A stretch of 64,000 bases of DNA from Sordaria brevicollis (GCA_033439795.1 JAUTDP010000014.1:806001-870000), one strand, 5' to 3'. Positions 25,401-37,818 are shown, counted from the stretch's first letter. Numbers and translations are program-made. The notes: generated from the letters alone by a model not told the origin.

Positions 25401-26095
25401 CCTCATACAATGAACGCTGGGTCAGCACAGGTGTGGTTGAACGAACCTGATCCGAGTGAGCACGGCTTTTGGTTTTGGCGTAGCAGTGATGGTTGGGAAA
25501 TACATCTTGGTTTTGAATCTTTGAGTTACCAAGCATTGTTTAGGTCTGGTGTCTCTAGATTCGTTGCTCTTTGCTGTTCCCTTCAGCCCTTCGAATCTTC
25601 AAGGTCACCAGATAGGTGAATTTCCGCTTTTTTTCTGGTTACGGCCCGTCCTCAGCCTCCCTTTTTCAGTTGATAAAAAGACATCGACTAGTCCAAAGAA
25701 GAGACTTCCCAATATTGAACAAACCTGTCAACTTGGTAAACCCGATGCCGTACATAAACAACTATACAGATGTATGTCATGAATAGAAATCAGTGATGTG
25801 ATATGCATCTGCCACTGGTACCTGGCAGCTTCTGGCAACCTAACCATCAGTTTGGTTGCATTCCGATTCGGTACCGCAACTTCGCGGCCAAGTATGGTGT
25901 GCTCATCGTTTAGGGAGAAATATCTAGGAATGACACCCTATCCCGAACCCGACTACGGCCCCGAAATTCATGTGGCTGTCGATCGATCATTGTGAGGAGA
26001 TTCCATGATTCTGCCACCCAGTCACTCGTCCTGTGACGACGACAATTCTAACCGAGCGGAACGTTTCCGAGGGCTGGATGGTGAGTGTAGGTTAT

Positions 26096-26163
<68 letters not shown>

Positions 26164-29100
26164 GATCTGTACTTCAAGTGATAGATCTGCCAAGCTCTTG
26201 CTTTGATCACAGTGCTGTCTCCGGATAAAAAAAAGGGACTTGGGCTGTCTAACCTGCAACATATCGGTCCTGGAGTGAGACTCGAGAGACTGGACGAAAG
26301 GCATTTGGCGCACGCACCATGAGAGGGTGACGACTCTGTCTGATATTTCTCTGGCCACGTTCGTCGAAGGGTATGTTATTCCCATGATCTTTGGATGGTG
26401 AGTTTTCGCCATGGGGGGAAAGTCGCCGAAAACAGAGGGTATAAGTTGATAGGCTGATCACTTGATTGGTTGGTTTAGGAGGTGGCACGGTGAGAGATGG
26501 AGTCGGACTGAAGGCTGCTCATCCAATGCTTCGTCCACCGGAGTACGAAGAAAGGGACAAAAGGTAAGATACGAGCTGCAACGTAACCTATAGATTTGTT
26601 TTGTGCTAGGTGGTATCTGTATGCGGTTGAACTTGTAGGGAGTGAAAAGCGGATGCTTCTGTGATGACAGTCCGATAGACTTCGCAGTCCGACCGACATC
26701 GGGATTGTCTCGATATGGCGAAAGCTTTCGGTGTTGGGTCCATAGCCATGTCCGCCCCTTCTCATGCTTCTTTCTGCCTGACAAAACAAAAGATCAAGTT
26801 GTTAGGTTCAGGTAACAGAAATCAAAGAGGATAGCAATTCGGGAGAAAAGAAAAGAAAATATGAGCAACGATTGGCAACGAGGGCCTGAGACAGAAAGAC
26901 GTCAACGTTGGCCATTGGAGACCCTAACTTTCAAGAGTCGAATTGTGACTTCTCGCCTAAAATGCCCTGGCTCGCCTGGCATATAGTGCATGGGCCACTG
27001 CATAATGAAGGGTCGCATGCGAGGCCGCTTTGGCCGTTGAGGATGGCCGACGGTTGGTGTTGAAGGTCAAAAGAGGGAGGCTCTGGTTGGCTTCCCCCCA
27101 AAAAGCGATGATGGTTGCGAATTTCAGCGGCCGGTGAGCTCCCTCTCGTGCATATGCCTGCTGCGGGACCGGCCGGATGAGCGCGGGTTGATGAGGGAAG
27201 AGCACTTGTGCAAGGACAGGTTAACCCTTCCTCTTTCGGCTCCAGATATCTGATCATATCTCTCACCCCGCGTCCACTCTTTCCCGTGTTTTTCTGTGTG
27301 TGTACCTGACGAACAATGAATGGGCATCAACAACCGGTAGCTTTCCATCATGTGCTTTCGATAGTGCACAAAACTGAACCTGATGCTGTCTCTGTACGTC
27401 GATCGAGGGTCAATAAACCCATGCAGCAGACTTGTGCAGCATTGACACTTGCACGATGCCGAGGTGGGGAGCCCAGCTGTAATGGTGCGCAACTAAGCCC
27501 TGGACATGTAGCCATTTTCAGGCCAATTACAGCAGAGCCTCCACTGAAGCTATTCATACTGTTATTGACTTTCTTCATGAATTCAGCCCATCGCGAATAC
27601 GTACACCGTTGATAGTCTCATCCAACAAAACAAAACACAGTACGCCCAAGACATTTACGGACGGGCTGTCATGCGGCGTCTCTTGCAGCAAGATAGTATA
27701 CGTTCGCTTGGCCATGTCCACGGTACGGACCGTACAAGTATCCGTCATCCGGATTTCCCTTGAAGCTCAAGCGCCCTAGTTCTAAAGGTGTCCAAACAAT
27801 GTCTTGCCTTTCCGTTCGGTTCCGCTTCGCGGTTCTTTTGGCCTGCCTGTCTGTCGTGTATCCCCAGAGTTGGGCTGGACGCCACCAGTCGAGTTGACCA
27901 CCCGGCAGGTCCCCGGCGATTGCTGAACAACACATCGTGAGGTTAGGTAGACACTCGGAGGCTTTGCGGAAGTACAAGTACTGGTGATGGAGAGGGATAA
28001 CATAAAGAGGAGCCCGCGATGGACACGATGGGCAATCTGGATTTCCTGACTTTGTCCATTCTTACTCCATCTCTGCTTTCTTTGGATATCGAACCATCTC
28101 CATCCCCGATACTGGACATCTAGACTCACACAAACGGGCTGAGCTCTTATTACGATATATAAGAGTCACCACGTCGACGATCTCGTGATAGCTTTTTACA
28201 AAGACAGTGGCCGGGATCCTCGACAACGACCCCAGGACACAGTCTTCCCAGCAACAAACACACGAGGCTCGGCCCTGTAAACCGGTCGGTTGGTTCCTCA
28301 TCAGCCGGTGGGCTGCCTTGCCTGCCCCGGTAACTCGAACTCATCTAGGCCTTTTTGGTTCTGAAGCCATCCCGGACTAGACTCCACCGGACACCACTCT
28401 GGGCACCACTCTGGGCACCACCAGGGCCACCACAAGCGACGGACGAGACCCTCGCGACCCTCGCAACCCTTCCGACCCTCTCAGGCTTCTCGCCTTTCTG
28501 TTGGGACCATTAACGCTTAATTATTCGCTTGCGCCCAGCTGGAAAACAAGGGTTCAAGGACACCCTTCAACCGCTCGTCCATTCCCGCCCTTCCCCGCCG
28601 CTTTGGCCCCCAATCCGCCCATCCTCAAAAAGATAGTTACCTCCCCAGGCTTGTACTTTTTACCCCCAAACCTCCCGGCGGCGCTTGTTGCTTCTTTTCT
28701 ACAGACCATTGCTGTTGGGTCGTTGGGGACGCTTTTGGTTTTCACGTACAACCTTGTGAAAGAGGGGGGACAGCCAGCCGCCAATCCAGTTCGAGTGGAA
28801 AAGACAGAGCGCGCGAAAGAGAGAGAGCCCTGCGAAATTAGGAGACCCAAAATTTTCTAAAGCGGTCCAGAATCCCCGACTCGGAACGATTCCCTCAAGC
28901 GACTGTTCTCCGTTACGTACCGATACCATTACCCTTTCCCAGCAGAGGATCGAACGACCAGACGAAGAACGGACGGGACTCGAGAGACTTTTTTTTTCCC
29001 TCTCTTTTTTTTACTCGCTTTCAAGTCGCTTACACACATTTACTGAGAGTGAAATCTCACCTCTCCACCGAAAAGGCACCAACCCCCGCCGGATCCTTTC

Positions 29101-29628
29101 TCGGTTCACCTCTATATCCGCACCGGTCCCGATAGTCTCACAAAGTCCAAAAAGAAGTCGGCCCTCACTACTGCATGCTGCGACGGCCGAACTGGAAAAT
29201 CGTTGCACCCGCCAATTCGGCGTCCCGCGAATAGCTGGTGCTGAGCTGTTTGGAAAGAAAGCTTGTGGGAGCCCTTTTTTTCCGCTTGGGCTTTGACCTT
29301 TTCCATCATTTAGTCTAAGCTGCAAAAAAAGTTGTTGGAGATCAATCCCGCGGCGAGCCGATCCCAAACACTTTTTTGGAGAGGAAAAAAACGGCGCGCA
29401 GAGCAAAAGGGGGCAACACAAGCGTTATCAGATCAGAACGTCGCCCCTCCGAAAATCCGACGACAACCACGCATCCTGAACAAACGCATTTCGCATATTC
29501 GAAAACGGGGCAAAAGTGAGACGGGTCAGGGAAAGGAGGCTTTGTTTACTCACTTCGACTTGCTCTTACTCCTGTTCTTATAAGCCCTTGCCAGCTGTCT
29601 TGGGGTGGACCGCCTTCTCCCGGTGACA
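19454..29628. other. 10-kb divergent gene-free region between the EGF-type gene and krev-1
   Basis: No frame in this interval shows family similarity, a convincing start context or an intron-joined continuation. Candidate frames at 20744-21328 (+, 194 codons), 21803-22237 (-, 144 codons) and 28501-28860 (+, no ATG) look accidental. Base composition is near 50% GC, so this is not RIP-degraded DNA. The right 1.2 kb is rich in T and C runs and is probably the krev-1 promoter and leader. The left part should contain the promoter of the EGF-type gene. The centre holds a pure 61-T run at 26102-26162. Noncoding RNAs or fast-evolving short genes cannot be excluded. Confidence 0.5.
26102..26162 (+). 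repeat. Uninterrupted poly(T) tract of about 61 nt
   Basis: A pure T run lies between TTATTTTGTA and GGATCTG. Read on the minus strand it is a poly(A) tract, as at the 3' end of a retroposed element. The 12-mer TGGATGGTGAGT occurs on both sides, at 26075-26086 and 26392-26403. No element body is recognised. Confidence 0.9.
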
Positions 29629-31059
29629 ATGACGCGCACTTACGGATACCAGCCTTGGTGAGCAGCCGCCAACTCTCTTTTTTTCTTCTTATTATTACAT
29701 CGATGTTTACTGGGTCTTCGCCTATCTATTCATCGGCCATCATCCAGACGCCCCTCTCACATCTGCCTCCTTAAACACATCACTGGAGTCCACTGCACTA
29801 CTCATCAGACCCCTGAATGATCTCTCTTGTTCTGATGCTGATTCGTCCTATAGCCGCGAATTTCATATCGTTGTCCTAGGCACTGGTATGTTGTTACTCT
29901 CATCACTTCCCATCAACCCCTCTATCAGTTCCATTTGTCAATATGGGGCTTCCTTTTGGAATAAAAAAAAAGCTTTCGAAACTCCCTACTGCCAAGACAA
30001 CGCACATCACATGTTACAACTGCTGACTTTTGAATGGGTTAAGGTGGCGTCGGCAAGAGTTGCCTAACTGGTACGTTGTATCCCCCAAAGTGTCCTAACC
30101 CCTATTCAATCAACCACCCCTGTCATCCCGAGACTTGAATGCAACTGAAGACCATGATCATGATGCTGACGATGAATGTTGAACAACAACAGCACAATTC
30201 GTACACAATGAGTGGATTGAAAGTTATGATCCAACCATTGAGGACTCGTACAGGACACAGGTGTCTGTCGATGTAAGTTTTTGCCTCTGATGTTATGGCT
30301 GTATCTCAGAACTCTCGCTAACATAGAGACGCAAAGGGACGACAAGTGATACTGGAAATGTGAGACATCTTCACTCAACACTTCATGATTTTCGTTAGGG
30401 ATCAACCAATATACTAACATGCTCTCAACAGCCTCGACACCGCCGGCACGGAACAATTCGGTTAGTCCCCCAAGTAAAACCCTGTCTCACCCTCCCTGGC
30501 CCCTCGCTAACAAACACGACACCGGCAGTTGCCATGCGAGACCTCTACATGAAAGCCGGCCAAGGTTTCCTGTTGGTATTCAGCATAACCTCGCAAGCTT
30601 CCCTGGATGAGCTCAGCACGCTGCGCGAGGAGATTATCCGCATCAAGGACGACGAGAATATCCCTATTGTGATGGTCGGCAACAAGGCCGACCTGCTTGA
30701 CCAAAGGGCTGTCGATCGCGCGAAGGCTTTCACCATCTCGCAGCAGTGGAATGCGCCGTATTATGAGGCTAGTGCTAGGACGAGGAGTATGTCTCCCTCC
30801 CAATCCCTTGAAGCTTAGAAAAGAAGGGGGGGTGCTGACAGCCGACATAGCAAACGTAGACGAAGTCTTTGTGGACCTATGCCGCCAAATGCTACGAAGA
30901 GACGACCAAGGTCATCACGACGATGACGATGGCGGCCTGCGCACAGGTGGCGGTGGTGGGTTGTACGGGAAACAGGAGGATGGCGGGCATGGGTCGGGCG
31001 GGATGAAGAAGAAGAGGAGGAGAAAGAGGAAGGGCGATCATAAGTGCATAATCATGTGA
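29629..31059 (+). CDS. krev-1: KREV-1, Rap/Bud1-type Ras GTPase
   Basis: Eight exons (29629-29657, 29854-29885, 30044-30070, 30193-30272, 30337-30359, 30432-30460, 30529-30786, 30851-31059) encode 228 aa. Visible motifs: P-loop GTGGVGKS (19-26), effector loop [22 protein letters not shown] and EASART. FIHNEW-type residues and [13 protein letters not shown] are those of Rap1/Bud1 proteins, and the Neurospora member is named krev-1. The C-terminus is extended: an Asp/His/Gly-rich insert (about 183-210), a Lys/Arg run, then prenylation box CIIM. Rap-type GTPases mark polarity sites at the membrane. Five of the eight exons are 23-32 nt long, and the P-loop is split by an intron. All junctions keep frame and have GT-AG ends. 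Confidence 0.94.
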
Positions 31060-32008
31060 AGCAACGCATAAGCATCGGATCATGCTGTGGAAGCGAATTT
31101 ACTTGAATGCTTCATTAGCTGGACACACCTCAGCATTTCAGCATTTAATAAGATGGGTCTTCTTTCTGGATCTCGGTCGAGGTGGGCTTCTCTTGGATAC
31201 ATTGCCTTCGAAGCGTGATCAAAATGGGCGACGACTGAGTGAAGGAAGGCCGAACTGAAAGAAGACAGGATGAGTTGAAATTCGGTTGGGGACGACAGGA
31301 GTGGACTGCAAAGAGTGGAAGAATTGAAAGAAATTTGAATTGGCGACATTCGAGGAAGCTTCGATCAAAACCTCAAAGGCCGCGGGGGTCAGAGATTTCC
31401 AAGAGTAAATTGGAAGGTGCATCGGATGGACCGCTTCACACATATCAGAGCGGGACCTTCCATTTCTGCCAGTCCCCGTCTTACGGGTTACCGATGGAAG
31501 CCGCTCGCATTCATCCCGAGTCACTCCGTTCTATTCATTGTGTTCTTTCTGGGTTCTTGTACTCCATTCATCTTAATCGGGGGGGGGGGGTTGAAATCAA
31601 GGCAACACGTCGTATTAAGTTTAAAGCGATTCTAAATTTCTGTTATCCAACTAAGACTGCCTTTCTTTTCTACACGTCGACGTCCAGCTTTTGTTCGTGA
31701 TGCTCCGTCCCGGTACTTGGTTTCATCCCACAGTTCCCTTTTCTCTCCTCACGTCCTGCTCACCTCCCTGCCATTCTCCTCATTCACCATCGTAGGCGTA
31801 CTCGCACCTGTATTCTCCTCACTTCCGTTATGTTTCTGTGTCTCTGCCTCGGCCAGCATATTATTCCCTAGTTCCTGTCCAGCAGTACCACCCTTTTGTT
31901 TCTCCAAATCTCTCTCGATGATACCAGTACCGTCGTTGTTGGGAAGATGACTCTGATCCCGACCCCCTTCCGCCTGCTCCTGTTTCTCCAAATCCGTCTC
32001 CTCCCTAC
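31060..32008. other. Convergent spacer between krev-1 and the PQ-loop gene
   Basis: About 950 bp of 3' flanks. A G12 run lies at 31579-31590. The minus-strand frame 32015-31749 (88 codons, Glu/Gln/Asn-rich, with the word DLEKQ twice) begins at the PQ-loop stop codon in another frame; see the separate finding. Otherwise no gene is seen. Confidence 0.5.
31579..31590 (+). repeat. Poly(G) run of 12
   Basis: Twelve consecutive G residues in the spacer downstream of krev-1; likely length-variable and error-prone in sequencing. Confidence 0.9.
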
Positions 32009-33210
32009 TCACCACCTCCCCTTTTCCTTTTCATCTCTCTTCCAAACCTTCAACCACATCTTCTTCAAATCCGGCACCTCCCGATCCGCCCACCTCCACT
32101 CCTCCCCATCCTTCTTCTTTTCCTCTAACACCTCATCAAACGTCCTCCCTTCCTGCTTCAGTCTTTTGCGTAGTCGCCTAGTCCTCGCCAACCATATCAG
32201 ATGCGATCCAAATATCCCAAGTTCCAGCACCGCGCAAAGGATGTACAAGACACCACCCATGACGTCAAATGTGTTTTGCGTGACCACGGCCATCAGACTG
32301 AAAAAGGCGCCGGACCAGTCCATTCCTAAAAATATCCAGTTTATGCCGACGACGCGACCGTGGCGTTTGTACATTTCCCCGTAGGGCGGCAATAGGCCGG
32401 CGGCGAGGAGGATGGCGGCTATGACGCCGATTACGAAAATGGGGGTTTCGTTGCCGCGGTTGTAAATGGGTTTGAGTGTCAAGATTAGTGCTGCCTCAAC
32501 GCCGGCGAACACGCAGGCAATGACTAGGGAGAGGAGGGATGCTTTCCAGAGGGGCCATTTTCTGAGTATTTTTATTCATCGTTAGCATCTCTCCCATCTT
32601 CAATATCATCAACTCCAACTCCAACCCAAAATGGTGAAGCAAAAGAGAGAACAGGAGGAAAGACTCACGACCCATAAACCAATATCTGCGTCCAATTAAT
32701 CAAACAAAGCGCCATAAACACCTGCGGCTGCACCTGTAGCGGTATGTTGAAGCTCTGGGCGATGGCGTAAACGCCAAAGGGGACGCCGCAGAGCGCCCAC
32801 AAGAACATCATGCTCCCAGGAAGACCGGTCGTCTCCTTTGTGCGCCAGTTGGTCCATATTTGTGGGATCAGTTGGACGCACCAGAGACTTTTGTTTTTCA
32901 ACGAGTTCAAGTTTGGTTAGAATTTACTAGGTAGATGAGAAAGTGGATGGTCCGGGGAGGGATAAGGGGAAATGGACGGGAGGGCTTACACAGTTCCTAT
33001 AGTGCCGAGTACATTGGCGGCCTGTGTTGTAGACAGATGTTAGTATCACCGTTACGATGAATTGAGGTTGTACAACACCGTTCGAGTTGGGTCTCGACGC
33101 GATGGTCTCTGGTCTATGGTCATGGTAACCATAATAAGATGTAACACAAAAGCCTGTGAGAGCGGGAAGGCGGGATGACGTACAACTGGGATGTCTGTCT
33201 GAGGCGCCAT
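32009..33210 (-). CDS. PQ-loop multi-spanning membrane protein
   Basis: Four exons on the minus strand (33210-33184, 33021-32990, 32887-32669, 32561-32009) encode 276 aa. A PQ-loop is visible at QLIPQIWTNWRTKETTGLP (about 25-43), with a second, degenerate one at GLLPPYGEMYKRHGRVVGIN. About seven hydrophobic segments are seen, followed by a charged cytosolic tail (RRLRKRLKQEGRTF and a Lys/Trp-rich end). Members of this superfamily (cystinosin, Ypq and related proteins) sit in vacuolar or endomembranes and move small solutes or scramble lipids; the substrate here is unknown. The start MAPQTDIPV and its two tiny leading exons are supported by frame and the VLGTIGTV segment. The TGA stop at 32011-32009 lies inside a perfect GTGAGT donor-like string, so the true end is slightly uncertain. 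Confidence 0.83.
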
Positions 33211-34430
33211 GGATCATATGTTTTCGAGTGACCGTCTTTGTTTTTTATCTTGTGCTTAGATTGTGGGTTTTCATCTGCGACAGCTGCTGAGGATGATGTT
33301 TAGGACATTTATTCCCATAGAGGCCTATGGTGTATCTGCTCGATCATGTAATTGCCGTCGAGGTTCGGTCCTCTAGTGCGAAGTGTTTACGATAAGGAGG
33401 ATTTGCGATGATCTGATAACCTAGAACTAGTGTAAAGATAACAAAACAATCAGATGCAGCGGTGATCGTTTCTGTCATGAATGCATCAATGGCGACTTGC
33501 ATGGGCGATGCGAGAGAGATATATAGAAGCTTAAAAGATGCCGACCTAGACCGAAGGAAGTTTTACGTCCGGCATCAGATTTCATCCCAAGTTTGGGCTA
33601 AGCGGCGAATATTCTAGCCGTCATCCAAAAACTCAACGTGCCTGGGCTGTTGAACTTTTCTTGCTTCGTTTGTCAAAGCGGCTTTCCCATTTTGGCTAGG
33701 TAGAGAATCGGGGGAAAAGGTACGGCGAGCACTGACACGGCTCCACGAGATCGGGTGCTTCATGACTTGGGATGGCAAATTGTCGATGTTTTGTGAATTT
33801 CTCCAATCTTTTCTCTTGAGCATTGACACGGTAAACAGAAAATCCATATATCAACTTGATGGTGTTTATGTTTTGATGACAACACAAAACTCGTTTCACG
33901 GGTAACGAGAGTGAAAGCCAAGATTGCCCCTGTTCCTCGCAGCGCCGACAAGCGTGCAGATTCGGAAGCCCGCTGTAAAAGTACCGGCACTGTGAGCAGA
34001 CTGTGCGGCTTGCGCTAAAATGATCGCCGTGGACTCCGCTGAAAGCTTAACGGCACCGTGTTTCTGGGCCTGCCAAGACATTGCACACTGTCCCTGCTCC
34101 AGAAATTTTCATCGCGGCCGGCAGAAAAGGCAACTTCAGGAACCTTCACTTGCAATCGATAACGAGTCTTCATCCAGGTCACCCTTCACCCATCTTTCAC
34201 AAGGACAAACTCATTTGCGGAGCGTAATTCGAATCTTTATCGGTTTTGACAATCTTTTCCAATTAGATTCTCGAGTTCATTCATCAGGAAATCCACCATC
34301 ATCAGCATCATCATCATCCAATCACCAGCATCACACTGTCTGCCACCAACCCAGCCAGTACCTACCTACCGTCTTCCATTTAACGAAAGCACCCTCCTTC
34401 CTTCGACAAAACTCAAAAACAGCAGCAGCC
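33211..34430. other. Divergent intergenic region between PQ-loop gene and CMS1
   Basis: About 1.2 kb holding both promoters. The right part is a CA/TCA-rich leader with a CATCATCAGCATCATCATC stretch near 34299-34318. The frame in front of the CMS1 start is open to 34020, but the family begins at ATG 34431. No gene is supported. Confidence 0.5.
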
Positions 34431-35511
34431 ATGGCCATCGAAGTGATCAACAGGAAAAGAAAGGCCGACGACGAGGGCGGCGTCAAGAAGAAGAAGAGAT
34501 CCAAGAAGGCGCGCGAGGACGAGGGTGATCTCGACGTCGAGGCAGGTCTGAACAGGGCCTTTGAGCGCATGGACGGTCAGCTCCTGGCCGATCACATTGC
34601 TCAGAAGGTGACGCGGTTCGGGACCGATCTCAGCTCCGTCGAGCTTTCGGATTTGTACATTTCTGGTGAGTTGCCGAAATCTCGAGGGAGCAGGTGGAAG
34701 GAAACGAACAAGGAAGGAAGGAAAGGAGTTGAAAGGGAAAGAAAAGGGAGCAGTGGAAGACGGGGAGAAAGTGGGATGGATGAGATGCTGACATGTGACG
34801 GACAGCAAATGCCATCAAGGACACTACTTCCTTCCAAAAGCCCAGGAACAAGGACAACCTGCCAGAGTTCCTCGAAGAGTTCTCAGAGAACCCTGCCAAG
34901 TTGTCCGAGGCGCCCAAGTCGAATGGGTCGCCGCACACACTGGTCGTGGCGGGTGCGGGTTTGCGTGCTGCGGATTTGGTCAGGTATGCTCCTCTTTTGG
35001 GTTCAATCCTTCCTTTAGCAGTTGAGAGTACTGACACGATCACTTCAGAGCTTTGAGGAAGTTCCAAACCAAGAACAACTCGGTCGCCAAGTTGGTAAGT
35101 TACGATGTCGGTATCAAGGAAAGAAGTCGACACTAATCGTTCGATAGTTCGCCAAACACTTCAAGGTTGAGGAGCAGGTCTCTTTCCTCAAGAAGAGCCG
35201 CACGGGAATTGCCGTCGGTACTCCTCAGCGTCTAATTGACTTGATCGAAAATGGTACGATATCCTAGGTTTCCACTTGCCAGTGTCATGTCCATGCACTT
35301 GCTCTGGGTTTGCTAACTTTTTCCCCCAGAGTCGTTGTCTCTTGACAGTCTGAAGAGGATCGTAGTGGACGCTTCCCATATCGATCAGAAGAAGCGGGGC
35401 ATCGTCGACATGAGAGAGACCATGATGCCATTGATTAAGCTCCTGACGAGGGAGGAACTCCAGGACCGCTACACGGCGGAGGAGAAGCAGGTGGATTTGA
35501 TCTTTTACTGA
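34431..35511 (+). CDS. cms1: CMS1/CMSS1-type small-subunit ribosome assembly protein
   Basis: Five exons (34431-34665, 34806-34983, 35049-35094, 35148-35253, 35330-35511) encode 248 aa. The N-terminus carries nuclear-localisation-type clusters (NRKRK, KKKKRSKK). The body resembles the Cms1 family: HTLVVAGAGLRAADLVRALRKF, then GIAVGTPQRLIDLIE and IVVDASHIDQKKRGIVDM, a degenerate DEAD-helicase-like fold in which TPQR and VVDASH replace helicase motifs. In yeast Cms1 is associated with 90S pre-ribosomes; a nucleolar role here is inferred from that. Introns are 52-140 nt with standard ends. The ATG lies in a GCCATGG context. The protein ends LIFY. Confidence 0.88.
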
Positions 35512-36154
35512 GCGCAGGTATTCCTTCATTTTCTTCACTTAATGATACCTAACTACTTCCTTGCTAAAGCAAACGCACCTCCCTGACCACGGACCAGAAC
35601 TGAAGAAGGAAACAGGCTCCAGGTGACTCTGCTGTATGTTCAATCTCGCGCTTTCTGCTGGTTCCCCTTCTCCAGAGAGAGTGTACCGTGCTCGACATCT
35701 CAACTTCCTCAATACCCAGTCTTGCTCCTTCTCTGACGTCGTCACCCACCATGCCATGGCACCATGGCGATCACGGTCCTTACCACTTTGCACTTGCCGT
35801 CGCCCATTCCCAAGAGTACGATCATCTGGCTCCCAGGCCCATGAGACCAGATACTTAAAGCCACCCTCCTCCCACCCTCAGATCCTGTTTTTCTTCTGTT
35901 CATCAGAACATCACAATCACACTCTTTTCCCTTCTCTTTTTGGAATAGACGTCCCAAATTCTTTCAATCATTCCTCTTCTTTTTTGGAGATCATACTTGA
36001 ATTGCAGTCAGCTATCAGCTCTCAATCAACAACTATCGACTCCTTTTTTACGTGTTCTTCCTTTTTCGAGATACATCACAAGGTCTCCTCACAAAGACAC
36101 CACGACAAACAAACGGCTTTTCGACTCTCTGAAACAGCTTTGCGACTCTTCACA
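35512..36154 (+). other. Spacer and leader between CMS1 and the CFEM gene
   Basis: About 640 bp. The right part is rich in CTTTTC/TCTT runs and looks like a long untranslated leader of the CFEM gene. A TATA-like string is not evident. The open frame from 35636 has no protein-like character. Confidence 0.5.
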
Positions 36155-37310
36155 ATGAAGTCTTCCCTCTTGATGCTCACGCCCGCCACGGCGGCCCTCG
36201 CTTTTCCCGACTGTGGTCAGCCCTGCATTGCTCCCGCTCTCGACTCGTCCGGATGCCGCACACTTGCCTGCCTCTGCGAGAGGACTCATGAACTTCAGGT
36301 CAGTCTGCCTACCTTTGTTTGCTTTCCTCATCCTGGTTTCACTGTGACACTTGATTGACTGGCTTGCTTTTTCCATAGACCATGTTCCAGTGCTTCATGG
36401 CCAATTGCAACGCCCAAGAGTACCACCCTGCCATCACTCGCATCTCCAATGACTGCATCAATTACAGCCCTCATGATCAGTCCCAGACTCAGTTTGCCGC
36501 CCCGATGAGCTACATCTCTGGCTCTTCTTCCAACCGCATGCCTTTCACTCTCAACCCGACTCTGCGTCTCTTTGCCACCAATCCCACCTCCATCAAGGCT
36601 GATTGCCCCGACGACAGCGGAAATGGGAACGGCAATGGTGGTGCCGGTGGTCTCGGTGCCGGCGGTCTCGGTGCCGGCGGTCTGCCTCCCGGTTTCCCCT
36701 TCGGACCTGCTGGAAGCGGCGCTGGTGCTTACGGCAATGGAGCTGGCAACGGCGGCAACGGCAACGGCGGCAACGGTGCCGGTTCTGGTCTTGGAGGCCT
36801 GGGCGCCGGAGCTGGAGCCTATGGCAACAGTGCCGGTAATGGGGCCGGAAATGGCGCTGGCAACGGTCTTGGAGGCAATGGCAATGGCGGTCTCGGCAAT
36901 GGCGCTGGTGCTGGCAACGGTGCTGGCAATGGGGGCAATGGTGCTGGCAATGGCAATGGCAATGGCGGGAATGGCGCTGGTGGTGGAGGCTTGGGTGCCG
37001 GTGCCGGTGCAGGAGCTTATGGTTCCGGAGCAGGCAATGGTGCAGGAAACGGCGGCTTGGGCAATGGTGCTGGTAATAGTCTCGGCAATGGCAATGGCGG
37101 CGCTGGTAATGGAAACGGTGGTGCCGGCAATGGTATGGGAGACTGCAGTGGCATGGGCGGAGGTCCAGGCAACGGCGCCGGCGCCCCAGGTAACGGTGCT
37201 GGTGGCCTCGGAAGTGGTGCTGGCAACGGAAACGGAAACGGCAACAATGGCGCTGGCTCAGGCAACGGCAACGGCGCTGGCGGTGCACCATGCCCCAATG
37301 GTAACGCCAA

Positions 37311-37342
<32 letters not shown>

Positions 37343-37782
37343 GAAATGGCAATGGCAATGGCAATGGCGGTAACGGCAACGGAAACGGAGGCAATGGCGC
37401 TGGCAATGGAGGCAATGGAAATGGAAATGGTGGCAACGGCGGCAACGGCGGTGCTGGTGCTGGCGGTCCTCCCCCTTCTCCCGCCCAGATGCAAGGTCCT
37501 CTTGTTCAAACCATCTTTGTGATCGGAACTCCCAGCCCCGAAGCTATCGTTCCGGGATCCGGAGCTGGAAACGGCGGTGGCAATGGCAACGGTAATGGCA
37601 ACGGCGCCGGCAACGGGAATGGAAATGGTAACGGCAATGGCAATGGCAACGGAAACGGAAACGGTGCTGGCAGCGGGAACGGCGCTCCATGCCCCGATGA
37701 TGGCAGCGGTAATAGCAATAGAGCTGGAGCTGGCAATGGGAATGGAGGCAATGGTGCTGGCAACGGAGGGAATGGTAATGGA

Positions 37783-37818
<36 letters not shown>

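Noticed and set aside
28501..28860. 119-codon frame with a hydrophobic segment upstream of krev-1
   Set aside because: It lacks an ATG at its start and sits in the krev-1 leader region; the hydrophobic stretch is likely chance.
30317..30336. Alternative acceptor ATAG 10 nt upstream in krev-1 exon 5
   Set aside because: It would shift the frame and destroy the conserved [14 protein letters not shown] stretch.
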